Part shown: positions 5,225 to 6,282 of the stretch, piece after piece
How the letters are laid out: every line of letters starts with the position of its first letter
How positions within the stretch are numbered: the stretch's first letter is position 1
Made by a program: the position numbers and the translations under genes
The notes under the pieces: generated by a model
Databases searched by the model: none
Seen by the model: the letters and a program-made list of their open reading frames with translations, nothing else
What the model was told of the DNA's origin: nothing
Assembly: GCA_030620735.1 (NCBI GenBank)
Contig: JAUXDV010000116.1
Location: 1-6,282 of the forward strand
DNA length: 6,282 bases
Source: Gammaproteobacteria bacterium
Lineage (GTDB): Bacteria; Pseudomonadota; Gammaproteobacteria; Chromatiales; Chromatiaceae
Direction: 5' to 3'

Positions 5225-6282
5225 TAGAAGCGTTCCAGTTCGGGAAAGGGGAGTTCGCCATTATGGACATGCATGGCGCCCAGCTCGGCGCAGCGGTGCA
5301 GCTCGGGAACCGCCTTGCCGGGATTGAGCAGTCCATGCTGGTCGAATGCGGCCTTGATCGCGTGGAACTGCTGCAGCTCGAGAGGTTTGAACTGTATGCA
5401 CATCTCATCGATTTTTTCACTGCCGACGCCATGCTCGCCTGTGATTGTGCCGCCAACCTCGACGCACAGTTGCAGTATCTTGCTGCCGAGTCTCTCCGCT
5501 CTCTGCAGCTGATCCCCAATGTTTGCATCATAGAGAATCAGTGGATGCAGGTTGCCGTCACCGGCATGGAAAACATTGGCGATTGCCAGTTCATGCTGCT
5601 GCGACAGTTCGTTGATTCTTCGCAGCACTTCAGGCAGGCGGTGACGTGGAATGGTTCCATCCATGCAGTAGTAATCAGGCGCAAGACGCCCGACTGCCGG
5701 AAATGCGGCCTTGCGGCCTGCCCATAGCTTCATGCGCTGCTCTTCATCCTCTGATATTCGGGTTGCGGTGCAGTGATGCTGCTGCAATATCTGTTCGACC
5801 TTTGCGATATCGTGGAGGACCTCTTCTGTTGTTCCATCGAGTTCACACAATAGAATGGCGGCTGCGTCTTTCGGATAACCTGCATGCACGAAATCTTCGG
5901 CGGCGCAGATGGCAAGGTTGTCCATCATCTCCAGTCCGGCCGGGATGATGCCGCTGGAGATAATGCCGCTGACAGCCTTGCCTGCATTTTCAGCATCGTC
6001 GAAAGCCGCCAGCATGACCCTTGCGGTGGGTGGGATCGGCAGCAGGCTGACGGTGACCTCGACAATGATGCCAAGCAGTCCTTCAGAGCCGTTCATCAGC
6101 GCCAGCAGGTCATAGCCGGGAGCATCCAGTGCATCGCTGCCAATCGTAAGCATTTCACCATCGATGCAGATGATGCGCAGTTTGCGAACATTATGTACGG
6201 TCAGCCCATACTTGAGGCAGTGTACGCCGCCTGAATTCTCGGCAACATTGCCTCCAATGGTGCAGGCGATCTGGGAGGAGGG
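5224..6282 (-). CDS. glcD: Glycolate oxidase subunit GlcD, 5' end outside the window
   Basis: GlcD is the main FAD subunit that oxidises glycolate (and often D-lactate) to the 2-oxo acid. The frame is open to the window edge; 352 residues are visible against about 499 in E. coli, so roughly 145 N-terminal residues are missing. The first visible part contains the FAD-domain segment TIGGNVAENSGGVHCLKYG at visible residues 8-26. A later in-frame ATG at 6153 is not the start because this conserved segment precedes it. NGSEGLLGI is at 64-72. The FAD-linked oxidase C-terminal domain shows HAGDGNLHP at 239-247 (metal/substrate-site histidines) and GEHGVGSEK at 282-290, and the protein ends in LNPGKAVP and PFPELERF. 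It is first in a leftward glcDEF order; the promoter and any regulator gene such as glcC lie beyond the window. Confidence 0.97.
   Translation of the reverse strand, partial: PSSQIACTIGGNVAENSGGVHCLKYGLTVHNVRKLRIICIDGEMLTIGSDALDAPGYDLLALMNGSEGLLGIIVEVTVSLLPIPPTARVMLAAFDDAENAGKAVSGIISSGIIPAGLEMMDNLAICAAEDFVHAGYPKDAAAILLCELDGTTEEVLHDIAKVEQILQQHHCTATRISEDEEQRMKLWAGRKAAFPAVGRLAPDYYCMDGTIPRHRLPEVLRRINELSQQHELAIANVFHAGDGNLHPLILYDANIGDQLQRAERLGSKILQLCVEVGGTITGEHGVGSEKIDEMCIQFKPLELQQFHAIKAAFDQHGLLNPGKAVPELHRCAELGAMHVHNGELPFPELERF

Noticed and set aside
4844..5227. A 127-residue plus-strand frame antisense to glcE, and similar plus-strand frames across 3003-6234
   Set aside because: The minus-strand glc genes carry unmistakable conserved motifs throughout; the antisense frames are by-products of codon bias.

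Overview
The window suggests a bacterium of the Pseudomonadota. Its right half encodes the three-subunit glycolate oxidase GlcD/GlcE/GlcF, with close matches to the gamma- and beta-proteobacterial forms in motif spelling and subunit length. Nothing in the sequence fixes the genus. The layout is a conserved metabolic operon on the minus strand next to an accessory-looking block with short unrecognised genes, inverted repeats and noncoding DNA.

Region 1 (about 1-470) has no complete gene. Its main feature is a pair of 34-bp inverted repeats at 59-92 and 383-416. They match at 30 of 34 positions, and all four mismatches fall in one internal 4-bp spacer. Each repeat carries two direct copies of CTATGTGTAG spaced 17 bp apart, and a fifth copy lies inside at 329-338. 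This looks like the two ends of a small, roughly 358-bp, nonautonomous mobile or recombining unit. A minus-strand reading frame starts inside it at 230 and runs out through the left repeat and off the window. Two compact hairpins lie just right of the right repeat.

Region 2 (465-2405) holds a minus-strand gene for an HGGxSTG-motif protein with a probable Cys/His metal site. Diverging from it are three plus-strand genes: a small acidic secreted protein (1051-1302), a larger exported protein with a beta-rich N-terminal half and an Ala/Arg-rich helical C-terminal half (1317-2111), and a 52-residue protein with two membrane segments (2247-2405). The first two are 14 bp apart and almost certainly co-transcribed. 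All three plus-strand products appear to act in the envelope, and I recognise none of them.

Region 3 (2406-2969) has no convincing intact gene. It holds a 20-bp A/T palindrome, a run of consecutive hairpin-forming inverted repeats and an open 3' frame that may be a gene remnant.

Region 4 (2970-6282) is glcD (5' end beyond the window), glcE and glcF, transcribed leftwards. Both junctions are one-base TAATG overlaps, so the subunits are probably translationally coupled. Together they form the membrane-associated complex that oxidises glycolate to glyoxylate, using FAD in GlcD/GlcE and iron-sulfur clusters in GlcF, and passes the electrons to the respiratory chain. No glcG, glcB or glcA follows glcF here.
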